Positions 34,204 through 43,345 of a DNA stretch of 64,000 nt are shown in pieces. The notes below the pieces were generated by a model that was not told where the DNA came from, did not search any database, and saw only the letters and a program-made list of their open reading frames with translations. Source of the DNA: Bradyrhizobium sp. C9 (lineage in GTDB: Bacteria; Pseudomonadota; Alphaproteobacteria; Rhizobiales; Xanthobacteraceae); the NCBI RefSeq assembly GCF_002532045.1, contig NZ_NWTG01000005.1, positions 1-64,000 of the forward strand, read 5' to 3'. How positions within the stretch are numbered: the stretch's first letter is position 1; every line of letters starts with the position of its first letter. Both the position numbers and the translations under genes were made by a program.

Positions 34204-34605
34204 ATGACCGCCAATGCAAAGGTTCTCGTCACCGGAAAGACCCACGTCACCGCCGGCCCGAACGGCGCCGCCCGTTCGCGCGACGGCTTCCTCGACGTCA
34301 AGCTGCCGCAGCCGCACCCGGCCGCCGAAAACCTGTTCGCCGCCGCCTGGTCGGCCTGCTACATCGGCGCGATCCAGCTCGCCGCCGGACAGCGCAAGGT
34401 CAAGCTCGCGAGCGAGCCCGAGGTCGACGCCGAGATCGATCTGAACCAGGCCGGCAGCGCCTTCTTCCTGACCGCACGCCTCAACGTCCACGTTCCCGGC
34501 GTCGAGCGCGAAGTTGCGCAGCAGTTGATCGAAGCCGCGCACGGCATTTGCCCCTACTCCAAGGCAGTCCACGGCAACATCGACGTCACCACCACCCTTG
34601 TTTGA
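34204..34605 (+). CDS. ohr: Organic hydroperoxide resistance protein Ohr
   Basis: A 133-residue Ohr/OsmC-family thiol peroxidase that reduces organic hydroperoxides. The two catalytic cysteines are present in SACYIGAIQ and HGICPYSKAVHGN, and the N-terminal GKTHVTAGPNG and the arginine-bearing ARSRDG are typical. Its length is slightly short of the usual 140. The ATG at 34204 has an AAGGAG site. It is under a promoter flanked by two OhrR-type operators. A strong hairpin follows its stop. Confidence 0.93.
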   Translation: MTANAKVLVTGKTHVTAGPNGAARSRDGFLDVKLPQPHPAAENLFAAAWSACYIGAIQLAAGQRKVKLASEPEVDAEIDLNQAGSAFFLTARLNVHVPGVEREVAQQLIEAAHGICPYSKAVHGNIDVTTTLV

Positions 34606-34624
34606 GACGATCGCATGACGACCT

Positions 34625-34660
34625 CCGACGCGGACCGGCCGTTTGCCGGTTCGCGGTCGG
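34625..34660 (+). other. Long intergenic hairpin between ohr and cupin gene
   Basis: CCGAC followed by CGCGGACCGGC (34625-34639, one bulge) pairs with GCCGGTTCGCGGTCGG (34645-34660) over fifteen pairs. There is no T-run. It may lower read-through from ohr into the cupin gene or protect the ohr message. Confidence 0.45.
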
Positions 34661-34691
34661 ACAAGTCAGACGACAAACCCAGGAGTTCAAG

Positions 34692-35111
34692 ATGACCAGC
34701 AAGCTGATGACGGCGACGCGCCTGCTCGCGAGAGCGGCCCTGATCGCCGGAAGTTTCCTGACGATCCCGACGGCCCAGGCGCAGCAGCCGGCCGGCATCA
34801 CGCGAACCGACCTGCAGCGCCACGACCTCAGCGCTCCCGGACGTGAAGCCGTCCAGGTGCGTGTCGACATCGCGCCCGGCAAGGCCTTCGGCCGCCATAC
34901 CCATCCCGGCGAAGAGATCATCTATGTGCTGGCCGGGACGCTCGAATACGATGTCGATGGCAGACCACCGGCAACGCTGAAGGCGGGCGACGTGCTGTTC
35001 ATTCCCGCAGGCACGGTCCATGCAGCAAGGAACGCCGGCAATGTCACCGCCAGCGAGCTTGCGACCTATATCGTCGAGAAGGACAAGCCGCTGCTGACCC
35101 TCGTGAAGTGA
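34692..35111 (+). CDS. Exported cupin-domain protein
   Basis: A 139-residue protein with a signal peptide ending ...TAQAQ. The mature part is a single cupin barrel with the metal-binding first motif GRHTHPGEEIIYVLAGTLEY (two His and a Glu) and the second-motif histidine in IPAGTVHAARNAG. It is a periplasmic metal-binding cupin of unknown reaction. It lies 86 bases after ohr in the same direction, so it may share induction by peroxides if transcription passes the intervening hairpin. It is convergent with the DHA2 transporter. Confidence 0.82.
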   Translation: MTSKLMTATRLLARAALIAGSFLTIPTAQAQQPAGITRTDLQRHDLSAPGREAVQVRVDIAPGKAFGRHTHPGEEIIYVLAGTLEYDVDGRPPATLKAGDVLFIPAGTVHAARNAGNVTASELATYIVEKDKPLLTLVK

Positions 35112-35161
35112 CCGATGCCGCCTGCCCGCCCGATTCCGGGGCGAGCGCGGCGACATCAGGT

Positions 35162-36679
35162 TCACTTGGTGCACTGAACTTCGGCCTGCCGGACCGGTCG
35201 CGCGTTGAAGATCAGGAAGCTGACCGCGGCCATGATCCAGACGCCGATGCCGCCATAGAGCATCACCCAGCCAAAGCCGCTCGCAAGCGCCTGATGCACG
35301 GCGGGGCCAGTCAGCTCCGGCGCGGACGCGGCATCGCCGGAAGCTATCCGTTCCGCGAGGCTGCGGAGTTGCGCGCCGTCGAGCGCAGGCAGCACCGCCT
35401 TCAGATGGGCCAGCACGCCGCTCGCCAGGATGAAACCCATCAAGGCGATGTTGACCGACAGCGAGACCATCCGCGCGCTCATGTCGATGCCGGAGGCCAT
35501 GCCGGCGCGGTCGCTCGACACCGAGCCCGTCGTCGTGTTGGTGACCGGCGTGTTGGTGATGCCGAGGCCAATGCCGGCGATCAAACAGCCCGGAAGCATG
35601 GTCAGCCAATCGGGCTGCGCGGCGGCGCTGCCGAACTTCATCAGCATGAAGCCGATGCCGATGGTGAACAGGCCGGCCGGAATGATCAGCCCCGGCTGGT
35701 AGCGCAGCGACAGACGCTCGGCGAAGGGCGGCATCACCAGCGTCGGCAGCGTGTAGGCGAGCAGCGCAAGGCCGGCGGACACGCTGTCATAGCCGAGGCC
35801 GGCGTGAAACCAGATCGGCAGATAGATCATGAACGGCCAGTAGCTGAGGTTCATCGCGGCCGAGCCGACGATCGAGCCGGAGAACGCCGGGATCCGAAAC
35901 ACCGAGAAGTCGAACATCGGCCGCCGGCTGATTCTCTCGGCAACGAGGAACGCGATGAAGCTCAGCGCGGAGACGCCGAGGATCGCGAGCCCCTTCGGGC
36001 TGGCGAAACCGAGATCCGGCCCCTGCGTGATGTAGAACGCAAGGCAGAACACCGCGAGCGACATGGTCACGATGCCGGCGACATCGAGGCTGCTCGCCTT
36101 CGGGTCCTTGGATTCATGGACGCCGCCGATCGTGAGCACGAAGGCGACGGCTGCGAACAGCACGTGGACCAGGAATACCCATTCCCAGCTCAGGACCGCG
36201 ACCACGGCGCCACCGATGATCGGGCCGAAGCCGAGACCGATGCCGAAGATCACGCCCCACCAGCCCCAGGCGACGGCGCGCACCCGGCCGCCCTGGAATT
36301 CGTGCGAGAGCACGGCGATCTGGCAGATCAGCAGCGCGCCGCCGCTCAGCCCTTGCAGCAACCGGGCGATAATCAGCATTTCGACGCTCGAGGCGACGCC
36401 GCAGATCAGCGAGGTGATGCCGAACGCCGCGATCGCGACCAGGAAGATGCGCTTGCGCCCGTAGCGGTCCGCCACCGTCCCGATCGCCATCAGCACCGTG
36501 GTCACCGCGATGGTGTAGGCGTTCATGATCCATTGCAGCGCTTTGAAGTCGGCATGCAACACCTGCTCGAGCGTCGGCAGGATCGCCGGAATGCTGGATA
36601 TCTCCAATCCAAACATCAGGCAGGCAAGACATACGGCAGACAACACGACGGCGCCGCGGCGACTCAGTTCAGTGGACAT
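35162..36679 (-). CDS. DHA2-type MFS efflux transporter
   Basis: A 505-residue fourteen-helix drug:proton antiporter of the EmrB/QacA type. It shows motif A (GTVADRYGRKRIFLV), the antiporter helix-5 motif (WGWWGVIFGIGLGFGPIIGG) and the DHA2-style LDVAGIVTMSLAVFCLAF central helix. It probably exports amphipathic toxic compounds. No EmrA-like adaptor gene is adjacent, so it acts alone at the inner membrane. It is divergent from a LysR regulator 205 bases away, the likely controller. Confidence 0.88.
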   Translation of the reverse strand: MSTELSRRGAVVLSAVCLACLMFGLEISSIPAILPTLEQVLHADFKALQWIMNAYTIAVTTVLMAIGTVADRYGRKRIFLVAIAAFGITSLICGVASSVEMLIIARLLQGLSGGALLICQIAVLSHEFQGGRVRAVAWGWWGVIFGIGLGFGPIIGGAVVAVLSWEWVFLVHVLFAAVAFVLTIGGVHESKDPKASSLDVAGIVTMSLAVFCLAFYITQGPDLGFASPKGLAILGVSALSFIAFLVAERISRRPMFDFSVFRIPAFSGSIVGSAAMNLSYWPFMIYLPIWFHAGLGYDSVSAGLALLAYTLPTLVMPPFAERLSLRYQPGLIIPAGLFTIGIGFMLMKFGSAAAQPDWLTMLPGCLIAGIGLGITNTPVTNTTTGSVSSDRAGMASGIDMSARMVSLSVNIALMGFILASGVLAHLKAVLPALDGAQLRSLAERIASGDAASAPELTGPAVHQALASGFGWVMLYGGIGVWIMAAVSFLIFNARPVRQAEVQCTK

Positions 36680-36884
36680 GATCAGGCCTTTTGTTGTGGC
36701 AAGCCAACGGCATACCGCACGCTGTTGCCAGGGTGCTGGCAGCAGCGTCGGCCCTTCGACTCACGATGTATTGAGGCAGCAGCGGCGGGAATCGGGTGGC
36801 CACGGCGCTTCACAGCAGAAAGCTAGTCACGACTTGAGCATTGGTGAATTGGATGACTAGATATTTCAGAGACAACAATTCCGG

Positions 36885-37799
36885 ATGACTGACATGACCA
36901 CGCTCGACGTCGATGCCGTGAAGGCCTTCGTGACCATCGCAGATCTCAAGAGCTTCACGCGTGCCGCCGACGCGCTTGGCACCACGCAGGGTGCGATCAG
37001 CGTGAAGCTTAAACGGTTGGAACACCGGGTCGGGCAGAAGCTGGTCGAGCGGACGCCGCGGCTGGTGCGCCTGTCGGCGCAGGGCGCGGTGTTCCTGGAG
37101 TCCGCGCGCGCCTTCCTTGCCGCACACGATCGCGCGGTCGCCGGGCTGTCGTCGGTTCGACGCCGTTTCTCATTGGGGATCGCGACCCATGTCGGCGCGC
37201 CCGAGCTTCCGACCTTGCTGGCGCGGCTCAATGCGCATGATCCGGCACTGACGATCGAGGTACGGCTCGACGATGCCCGTGACTTGCTGGAGGCCTTCGA
37301 TCGCGGGACGATCGACGCAGTGATCGTGTTCCGGGATGACGACCGGCGCGACGGCGAGGTTCTCGGACCCGATCATTTCGGCTGGTTTGCCACACCGAAC
37401 TTTGTCCATCGCACCGGCGAGCCATTTCGATTGGCGGCCTCCTCACCGTCTTGCGGCATCCTCAACACCGCCACGCACGCGCTCGATACCGCGGGGCTGC
37501 CGTGGACCGAAACCTTCCTGGGCTGCGGAGCCTTCGCAGTCGCCGAGGCCGTCTCGGCAGGCCTTGCGATCTCAGTGTTCTCGCGCCGGGTCGTTCCGCC
37601 GGGCGCCGTCGAGGTGACCGAGAAGTTCGGCCTCCCCGCGCTGCCGCCGTCCGAGATCATGCTGCTGTCGAAATTGTCGGACGCGAAGTCGCGCGCGACG
37701 CTGAAAACATTGGCAAATGCCTTCCGCGAGCATCACCGTCTGCCCGTAGATCGCCCGGCAAGGGATCTCCGCATCGTCACCGAAGCGGCGGGATCCTGA
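36885..37799 (+). CDS. LysR-family regulator
   Basis: A 304-residue LysR protein. The winged HTH is residues 8-68 (AVKAFVTIADLKSFTRAADALGTTQGAISVKLKRLE). The effector-binding part follows from about residue 95 (FSLGIATHVGAPELPTLLARL). A cysteine-containing FLGCGAFAVAEAVSAGLAI lies in the second subdomain. It is divergent from the DHA2 exporter gene and probably activates or represses it in response to an exported compound. It is convergent with a second LysR gene 20 bases away. Confidence 0.88.
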   Translation: MTDMTTLDVDAVKAFVTIADLKSFTRAADALGTTQGAISVKLKRLEHRVGQKLVERTPRLVRLSAQGAVFLESARAFLAAHDRAVAGLSSVRRRFSLGIATHVGAPELPTLLARLNAHDPALTIEVRLDDARDLLEAFDRGTIDAVIVFRDDDRRDGEVLGPDHFGWFATPNFVHRTGEPFRLAASSPSCGILNTATHALDTAGLPWTETFLGCGAFAVAEAVSAGLAISVFSRRVVPPGAVEVTEKFGLPALPPSEIMLLSKLSDAKSRATLKTLANAFREHHRLPVDRPARDLRIVTEAAGS

Positions 37800-37819
37800 T
37801 CGCTTGCGTGCCCCGCCCG

Positions 37820-38731
37820 CTATCGCCGCGCGCGACCGGCTCGTCTACCCTCGAACAGCGCGCGCTCCGACGCGAGCGCCTTGGCCAGGAAATCGAGCGT
37901 GGCGCGAATGCGCGCGGTGCGCTTGAGATCGTCATGCGTCAACAGCCACAGCGCCGATCGCGGCTCGGCGAGCGCCTTCGGCGTGAGGCGGCGCAGCGCC
38001 GGCGCGAGATCGCCGACATAGCACGGAAGCAACGCAAGCCCCAATCCCGCGGCCGCGGCATCGCACAGCGCCGGAAGCGCATCGACGCGGCAGGCGAAAC
38101 GCGCCGAGCGCAGGTTGTCGCGCATCCAGCCGGCAATCACGGTTCCCGCCAGCACATCGTCGAGCCCGACCCAGTCGTATGCGGACAGATCCTTGTCATT
38201 GCGCCGCGCGAGATAGGCCCGCGATCCGTAGACCGCATGGGCAATATCAGCAACGCGCCGCCCGACCAGCAACTCGGACGGCGCAGGTGTCGGCCGGATC
38301 GCGATCTCGGCCTCCCGGCGCGTCAGGTTCGCCATCGCATTGGAGATGATGATTTCCGGCTGGATATCCGGATGCGCAGCGCGCATCGCGGGCAGATGCC
38401 GCATCAGCACGCTACCGAGCGTATCCGTCGTCGTGATCCGGACCAAGCCTGACGGCCTGAGGTCCTGTCCCGCCAACTTGCGCTCGAGCGTGAGCACTTC
38501 ATCCTCGAGCCGGGCTGCCGACGCCGCCGCGGTCTCGCCGGCCGGGGTTGGCGCGTAGCCGTCGCGGAAACGCTCGAACAGCCGCGTTCCGATCGCTGTT
38601 TCGATCGTGCCGAGGCGGCGAAACACGGTCGAATGCGTGACGCCCAGCTTGCGCGCCGCCCCGGAGAGGCTGCCCTCCCGCGCAACCGCGAGGACGAGGC
38701 GGAGATCATTCCAGTCGAGCGGACTGTTCAT
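37820..38731 (-). CDS. LysR-family regulator
   Basis: A 303-residue LysR protein beginning MNSPLDWNDLRLVLAVAREG with the HTH SGAARKLGVTHSTVFRRLGTIE. The longer frame upstream would add about 100 residues without homology and cross the divergent promoter, so the ATG at 38731 was chosen. The effector domain has LVRITTTDTLGSVLMRHLPAM and GLGLALLPCYVGDLAP. It is divergent from the MFS gene at 38856, 124 bases away, which it most likely regulates. Confidence 0.88.
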   Translation of the reverse strand: MNSPLDWNDLRLVLAVAREGSLSGAARKLGVTHSTVFRRLGTIETAIGTRLFERFRDGYAPTPAGETAAASAARLEDEVLTLERKLAGQDLRPSGLVRITTTDTLGSVLMRHLPAMRAAHPDIQPEIIISNAMANLTRREAEIAIRPTPAPSELLVGRRVADIAHAVYGSRAYLARRNDKDLSAYDWVGLDDVLAGTVIAGWMRDNLRSARFACRVDALPALCDAAAAGLGLALLPCYVGDLAPALRRLTPKALAEPRSALWLLTHDDLKRTARIRATLDFLAKALASERALFEGRRAGRARR

Positions 38732-38855
38732 TTTTGCAAACTCAATTAGCAAAGTTCGCGAATACCTTATCACAAACCGACAGGCCATCTTCTCGAAAAG
38801 TACGACCGACAGGCGCACCTCGCGTGCCGCGCAGGCAACGCAGAGGAGCTGGCAG

Positions 38856-40295
38856 GTGACAAGCGAGACCACCGAGACGTTGCAATTGCACGACACGAGA
38901 CCGGCAGCGGTCGACCCGCGGCGGTGGCTGGCGCTGCCCGTGCTTCTTACCGGCGCGTTCCTGCCGATCCTCGACTTCAACGTCGTCAACCTCGCCCTGC
39001 CGGCCATTCGCGACGATCTCGGCGCCACCCCGAGCGAAGTGCAGTTCGTGATCTCGGCCTATGCTGCGACCTATGCGGTGTTCCTGATCACGGGCGGCCG
39101 GCTCGGCGACCTGCTCGGCCGGCGGCGCATGTTCCTGATCGGCGTCGCCGGCTTCACGATCGCGTCAGTGCTGTGCGGCATCGCATGGTCGCCGGACGTG
39201 CTGCTCGCCGGGCGGATCCTGCAAGGCCTCACCGCAACCGCCATGGCGCCGCAGGTGCTCGCCTCGATCCGCGTGCTGTTTCCGACGGCCGAACAGGGCC
39301 GCGCGCTCGGCTTCTACGGCGCGACGTTCGGTCTCGCCAACATCAGCGGCCAGGTGCTCGGCGGCGTCCTGGTCTCGACCCATCCGTTCGGACTGGCCTG
39401 GCAGGCGATCTTCCTCATCAACGTGCCGATCGGCATCGCAGCTTTCATCGGCGGATTGCTGTTTCTGACCGACTCGCGTGCCGAGCATGCGCAGCGGCTC
39501 GACATCGGCGGCGTCATCCTGCTGTCGCTGACGCTGGGCTTGCTGGTCTATCCGCTGATCGAAGGGCGGGAATCCGGCTGGCCGGCCTGGGTCGTCGCGA
39601 TGCTGCTGGCCTCTCCGCTGATGCTCGCCGCCTTCGTCCGCTTCGAGGCGCGCCTCGCAAGGCGCGGCGGCGACCCGCTGGTCGCGCTGCATCTGCTGCG
39701 CAACAGCGATTTCGTCATCGGGCTGGTGATGGCGCTCGCCTTCTACATGCTGTCGTCGTTCTACCTCACCTTTGCGGTCTACCTACAAAGCGGGCTGCAT
39801 TTTTCACCGCTGGCGGCCGGCCTCGCCACCCTGCCCTTCGCCACCGGCTTCTTCGTGAGTTCGCTGGTGTCGTCGCTGGTGATGCAATGGCTCGGTGCGC
39901 GCACGCTGACACTGGGCTTCGCGCTCCAGGTCATCGGCTTCGGTGTCGTGATGCTGTCGGTCAGTGGCGCGCTGCCACAAAGCGCTGAATTCGGCCTGAT
40001 CTGCGCCGGGCTCGGCTTCGGCACCGTGATGCCTTCGGTCATCAAGGCCGTGATCGGCAGCATCGATCCGCGTCACGCCGGGCTGGCATCGGGCATGATG
40101 ATCTCGACCTTCCAGATCGGCGCCGCACTCGGCGTCGCCATCATCGGCGGCGTCTTCTACAGCCTGCTCGGGCCGCATCCGCAGGCCGAAGACTACGCGC
40201 ACGCCTTCACGATCGCGCTCGGCTGCAATGTCGCGCTGCTGGCACTCGGCGGCTGGCTGTCGCTGTGGCTGCCGCGCGAGCCGGCGGCGAGCTGA
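38856..40295 (+). CDS. DHA2-type MFS efflux transporter (GTG start)
   Basis: A 479-residue fourteen-helix exporter. Features are LDFNVVNLALPAIRDDL in helix 1, motif A GGRLGDLLGRRRMFLIG, and the antiporter motif ATFGLANISGQVLGGVLV. There is no ATG near the conserved beginning; a GTG at 38856 giving VTSETTETLQ has a GAGGAG site eight bases upstream and is the best start. The frame extends much further upstream only as a shadow of the LysR gene. Paired divergently with that LysR gene; the GHQ reductase gene follows 26 bases later. Confidence 0.85.
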   Translation: MTSETTETLQLHDTRPAAVDPRRWLALPVLLTGAFLPILDFNVVNLALPAIRDDLGATPSEVQFVISAYAATYAVFLITGGRLGDLLGRRRMFLIGVAGFTIASVLCGIAWSPDVLLAGRILQGLTATAMAPQVLASIRVLFPTAEQGRALGFYGATFGLANISGQVLGGVLVSTHPFGLAWQAIFLINVPIGIAAFIGGLLFLTDSRAEHAQRLDIGGVILLSLTLGLLVYPLIEGRESGWPAWVVAMLLASPLMLAAFVRFEARLARRGGDPLVALHLLRNSDFVIGLVMALAFYMLSSFYLTFAVYLQSGLHFSPLAAGLATLPFATGFFVSSLVSSLVMQWLGARTLTLGFALQVIGFGVVMLSVSGALPQSAEFGLICAGLGFGTVMPSVIKAVIGSIDPRHAGLASGMMISTFQIGAALGVAIIGGVFYSLLGPHPQAEDYAHAFTIALGCNVALLALGGWLSLWLPREPAAS

Positions 40296-40321
40296 GATCG
40301 CCGCGACCAACGGTGATTGCC

Positions 40322-41287
40322 ATGAAGCTCATGATCAACGGTCTCTGGCGCGGCGATATCGATCCGACGCCCGAACTCAAGGCGCAACAGACGATCCATG
40401 CCGGCCGCTTTCGCGACCGCATCAGCGCAGACAGCGCGTCAGGTTTCCGCGCCGAGCCCGGGCGCTATCACCTCTATGCGTCGCCGGCCTGCCCATTCTC
40501 GCACCGGGTCCTGATCGTGCGTGCGCTCAAGCAACTGGAGAACTGCGTCGGCCTCTCCGTCCTGCATCCGCATTGGGACACGCCCGACGGCTGGAGCTTT
40601 GCGGACACGCCCCTGTCGACCATCGACAATGCGGGCAACGGCTTCCAGCATCTGCACGAGGCCTATCGCGCTTCCGCACCGGACTATACCGGCAAAGTCA
40701 CCGTGCCGGTGCTGTGGGATCGCCGCTCCCACCGCATCGTCAACAATGAATCGCTCGAGATCGCGGGAATGCTGAACGACGCATCCGATGCGATCACCGG
40801 CGATCGCGGTCTCGATCTCTGCCCTGCCGAGCTGAAGCCCGCGATGGACGATCTGAACGGCGAGATCGCACGCCGTCTGTCGGTCGGCGTCTACGCGGTG
40901 GCCGGCGCGAGGCATCAAGGCGAATACACCGCGGCGATGGATCAGCTATTCGGCTTTCTCGACGAGCTTGACGACCGGCTGAGCGATGGCCGCCGATTCT
41001 GCCTCGGCGAACGGCCAACGCTGGCCGATGTCCTGGTCTACGCGACGCTGGTGCGCTTCGACGCCGTGTACAATCCGCTGTTCCGCGCAAGCCGCAGGCG
41101 GCTCGTCGACTATCCGCATCTGCCGGGCCTGTTGAAGCGCTTCCACGCCCTTCCCGGCGTCGGTGCCACGCTGTGCTACGACCATATCCTCACGCACTAT
41201 TACGACGGCGATTGGACGGTTGCGACGCGCCGCGGCATCGTGCCGGAGCTTCCGGTGACCAACTGGCTTGCCCCACACCGGACATGA
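40322..41287 (+). CDS. Glutathionyl-hydroquinone reductase (Xi-class GST)
   Basis: A 321-residue GST of the YqjG/EcmB type that reductively removes glutathione from glutathionyl-hydroquinones. The catalytic motif is CPFSHR in YASPACPFSHRVLIVR where most members have CPWAHR; the cysteine is kept. The GHR-specific N-terminal extension and the HPHWDTPDGWSFAD loop are present, as is the C-terminal tail TNWLAPHR. It follows the DHA2 exporter by 26 bases and precedes a DUF1993 gene by 17, suggesting a quinone-detoxification operon under the LysR regulator. Confidence 0.88.
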   Translation: MKLMINGLWRGDIDPTPELKAQQTIHAGRFRDRISADSASGFRAEPGRYHLYASPACPFSHRVLIVRALKQLENCVGLSVLHPHWDTPDGWSFADTPLSTIDNAGNGFQHLHEAYRASAPDYTGKVTVPVLWDRRSHRIVNNESLEIAGMLNDASDAITGDRGLDLCPAELKPAMDDLNGEIARRLSVGVYAVAGARHQGEYTAAMDQLFGFLDELDDRLSDGRRFCLGERPTLADVLVYATLVRFDAVYNPLFRASRRRLVDYPHLPGLLKRFHALPGVGATLCYDHILTHYYDGDWTVATRRGIVPELPVTNWLAPHRT

Positions 41288-41304
41288 CGAATTGGAGAGT
41301 ACCC

Positions 41305-41814
41305 ATGACCGCACCATTGTACGACGCCTCGGTGCCGGTGTTCCGGCAGATGCTCGACGCGCTTGCCGATCTCCTGCGCAAGGGCGAGGCCCACGCCCGC
41401 GAACGCGGTCTCGATCCCGATGCCATGCTCGCGGCACGGCTGGCGCCCGACATGCTGGCGCTGGTCGGTCAGGTGCAACGGGCCAGCGACCATGCCAAGG
41501 GCGCCGCCGGGCGGCTCGCCGGCCTCCAGCCGCCGCCCTTTGCAGACGACGAACAGAGCCTCGCCGGGGCCTACGCCCGGATCTCGCGAACGCGCGACTA
41601 CATCGACACGGTGCCGGTTCGGGCCTTCGAGCAAGCGGCGGAACGCACGATCACCTTGCCGTTCGGCGTCCCGCCGATGCCGGCAGCGCGCTATCTCTAC
41701 GGCTTCGCGCTGCCGAGCCTGTTCTTCCACGTCACGACCGCCTACGCCATCCTGCGGCATCGCGGCGTGGCGCTCGGCAAGCGTGACTTCCTCGGCAAAT
41801 ACCTCTCGGAATGA
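41305..41814 (+). CDS. DUF1993 family protein
   Basis: A 169-residue helical protein matching DUF1993, a DinB-like four-helix bundle group: SVPVFRQMLDALADLLRKGEAHA at the start, LAPDMLALVGQVQRASDHAKGA in the middle, and LPSLFFHVTTAYAILRHRGVALGKRDFLG at the end. The HVTTAYAILRH helix provides the conserved histidines. Function is unknown, possibly thiol- or metal-dependent. It is probably the third gene of the operon with the DHA2 exporter and GHR. It is convergent with the peptidase gene, 3 bases apart. Confidence 0.85.
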   Translation: MTAPLYDASVPVFRQMLDALADLLRKGEAHARERGLDPDAMLAARLAPDMLALVGQVQRASDHAKGAAGRLAGLQPPPFADDEQSLAGAYARISRTRDYIDTVPVRAFEQAAERTITLPFGVPPMPAARYLYGFALPSLFFHVTTAYAILRHRGVALGKRDFLGKYLSE

Positions 41815-41817
41815 GCT

Positions 41818-43275
41818 CTATTTCTTCGCGACTTCGCGAAGCGTGGTGTAGACCCACTCGGCCCCCTGCTTGATGGCCTCGACGCCGATCCTTTCGTCGT
41901 TGCCATGCATTCGGCTCAGGATGTCGTCGTCGAGCGGATAGGGATAGATGCCGTAGACCGGCACGTTGCGCTCGCGCCAGGCGATGGCGTCAGTCCCCGC
42001 TTCGAACATCGTCGGTACCAGGACGGCGTCCTTCCAGAGCCGCTTCGCGTTGCGATCCAGCGCCGCATAGAGCTCGGTATTGATGGGTGACGCCGGGATC
42101 TTGGAGCGCGTCAGGTAGGCGTTCCGCGCGTCCTGCTGCGACAACGACGTCACGATGCTGACTTCGATGCCGGGATCGCCGATCGCACGCTTGATTTCCT
42201 CGATCATCTGATCCGTGGTGGTGCCGGGCAGCAGCCGCGTGTTCACGACCGCCTTGGCGTCGCCGGGGATGACGTTGGGCTTGATGCCGGCATCGATCAT
42301 CGTGATCACCATGGTATCGCGCAGCAGCGCGTGCAGCAGCAGGCTGTCCTTGGGATTGTCGGCAACCAGCTTCTTGCCAGCCGCGTCGAGATCGCCCTGA
42401 TTCTTCGCTGCCAATAGCTGCTTGATATCGGCTGCCGTCTGTTCCGAACTGATCGGAAGCAACGCCTTGAAATAGGCTTCGGTCGCCGGCACCAGCTTGA
42501 CCGCCGGATCATGCACCGCGAGCTTCGCCAGCGCCGCAATCAGACGATCATTGGCCATCGCGCCCGCCGGGAACGGTCGTGAGGAATGACCGGACGGACC
42601 GGTCGCCTTCAACGCGAACGTCGCCGAGAGCTTCTCCGCCGTCGTGACATTGATCTGACGCACCGAGCCGTCGCGCAACACATAGCCGCCTTCGTTCAGC
42701 GCGAACTCCGCGTCGATCTTGTCCCAATGATCCTTCGCCAGCCACACCGTGCTGTACTGGCCCTGCTCCTCGTCGGCTTCGGCGAGGAAGATCACGTCGC
42801 GCGACAGCGGCGTCTTCTCCTCGGCGAGCCGCATCACCGCGCTGGCGAAGACGGCGAGCCCGCCCTTGAAGTCCATCGCGCCGCGCCCATAGACGAAGCC
42901 GTCCTTCTCGATGCCGGCGAACGGCTCCACGGTCCATTTCTCGCGCTCGACCGGAACGACATCGGCATGTGCCGCCAGCAGCACCGGTTTCCGCGAACCG
43001 TCACCGCGCAGCCGCGCGATGAAATGTGCGGCCTTGCCGTTCGGGGCGACGAAGATGTCCACCTCGGCGCCGAGCGGCGCGAATTGCGACTTCAAATACT
43101 CGGCGAGCGCCCGCGTATCGCCTGGACCGTTTGAAGTATCGAAGGAGATCAGTTTCTTGAGCAGCGCAACCGTTCGATCGCCCGGCTGCTCGGCGCGCGC
43201 ATGTCCCACTCCGGCACAGGACAGCAGCGCGGCAAGGGCTAGCGTAGCAACGCGGGTCTTGGTCGACGGCACCAT
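41818..43275 (-). CDS. Exported M20-family metallopeptidase
   Basis: A 485-residue zinc peptidase with a signal peptide (ALAALLSCAGVGHARA). Zinc ligands are visible as HADVVP, GRGAMDFKGGL and AEADEEQG (with the catalytic glutamate pair), and the dimerisation domain lies at about residues 215-370 (FALKATGPSGHSSRP). The late ligand histidine is in RMHGNDERI. M20 enzymes cleave dipeptides or remove acyl groups from amino acids; this is a periplasmic member. It is not clearly linked to its neighbours. Confidence 0.88.
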   Translation of the reverse strand: MVPSTKTRVATLALAALLSCAGVGHARAEQPGDRTVALLKKLISFDTSNGPGDTRALAEYLKSQFAPLGAEVDIFVAPNGKAAHFIARLRGDGSRKPVLLAAHADVVPVEREKWTVEPFAGIEKDGFVYGRGAMDFKGGLAVFASAVMRLAEEKTPLSRDVIFLAEADEEQGQYSTVWLAKDHWDKIDAEFALNEGGYVLRDGSVRQINVTTAEKLSATFALKATGPSGHSSRPFPAGAMANDRLIAALAKLAVHDPAVKLVPATEAYFKALLPISSEQTAADIKQLLAAKNQGDLDAAGKKLVADNPKDSLLLHALLRDTMVITMIDAGIKPNVIPGDAKAVVNTRLLPGTTTDQMIEEIKRAIGDPGIEVSIVTSLSQQDARNAYLTRSKIPASPINTELYAALDRNAKRLWKDAVLVPTMFEAGTDAIAWRERNVPVYGIYPYPLDDDILSRMHGNDERIGVEAIKQGAEWVYTTLREVAKK

Positions 43276-43345
43276 GTTGTTCTTCTCCCATATCTGGTTT
43301 TGAAGCAGGATAACTTGCGCCGCTCACCTCAGCGAGTCCTTGAGC

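Noticed and set aside
36114..36632. Second ORF within the DHA2 transporter gene
   Set aside because: It is an out-of-frame translation of the same strand with an arginine-rich product and no homology.
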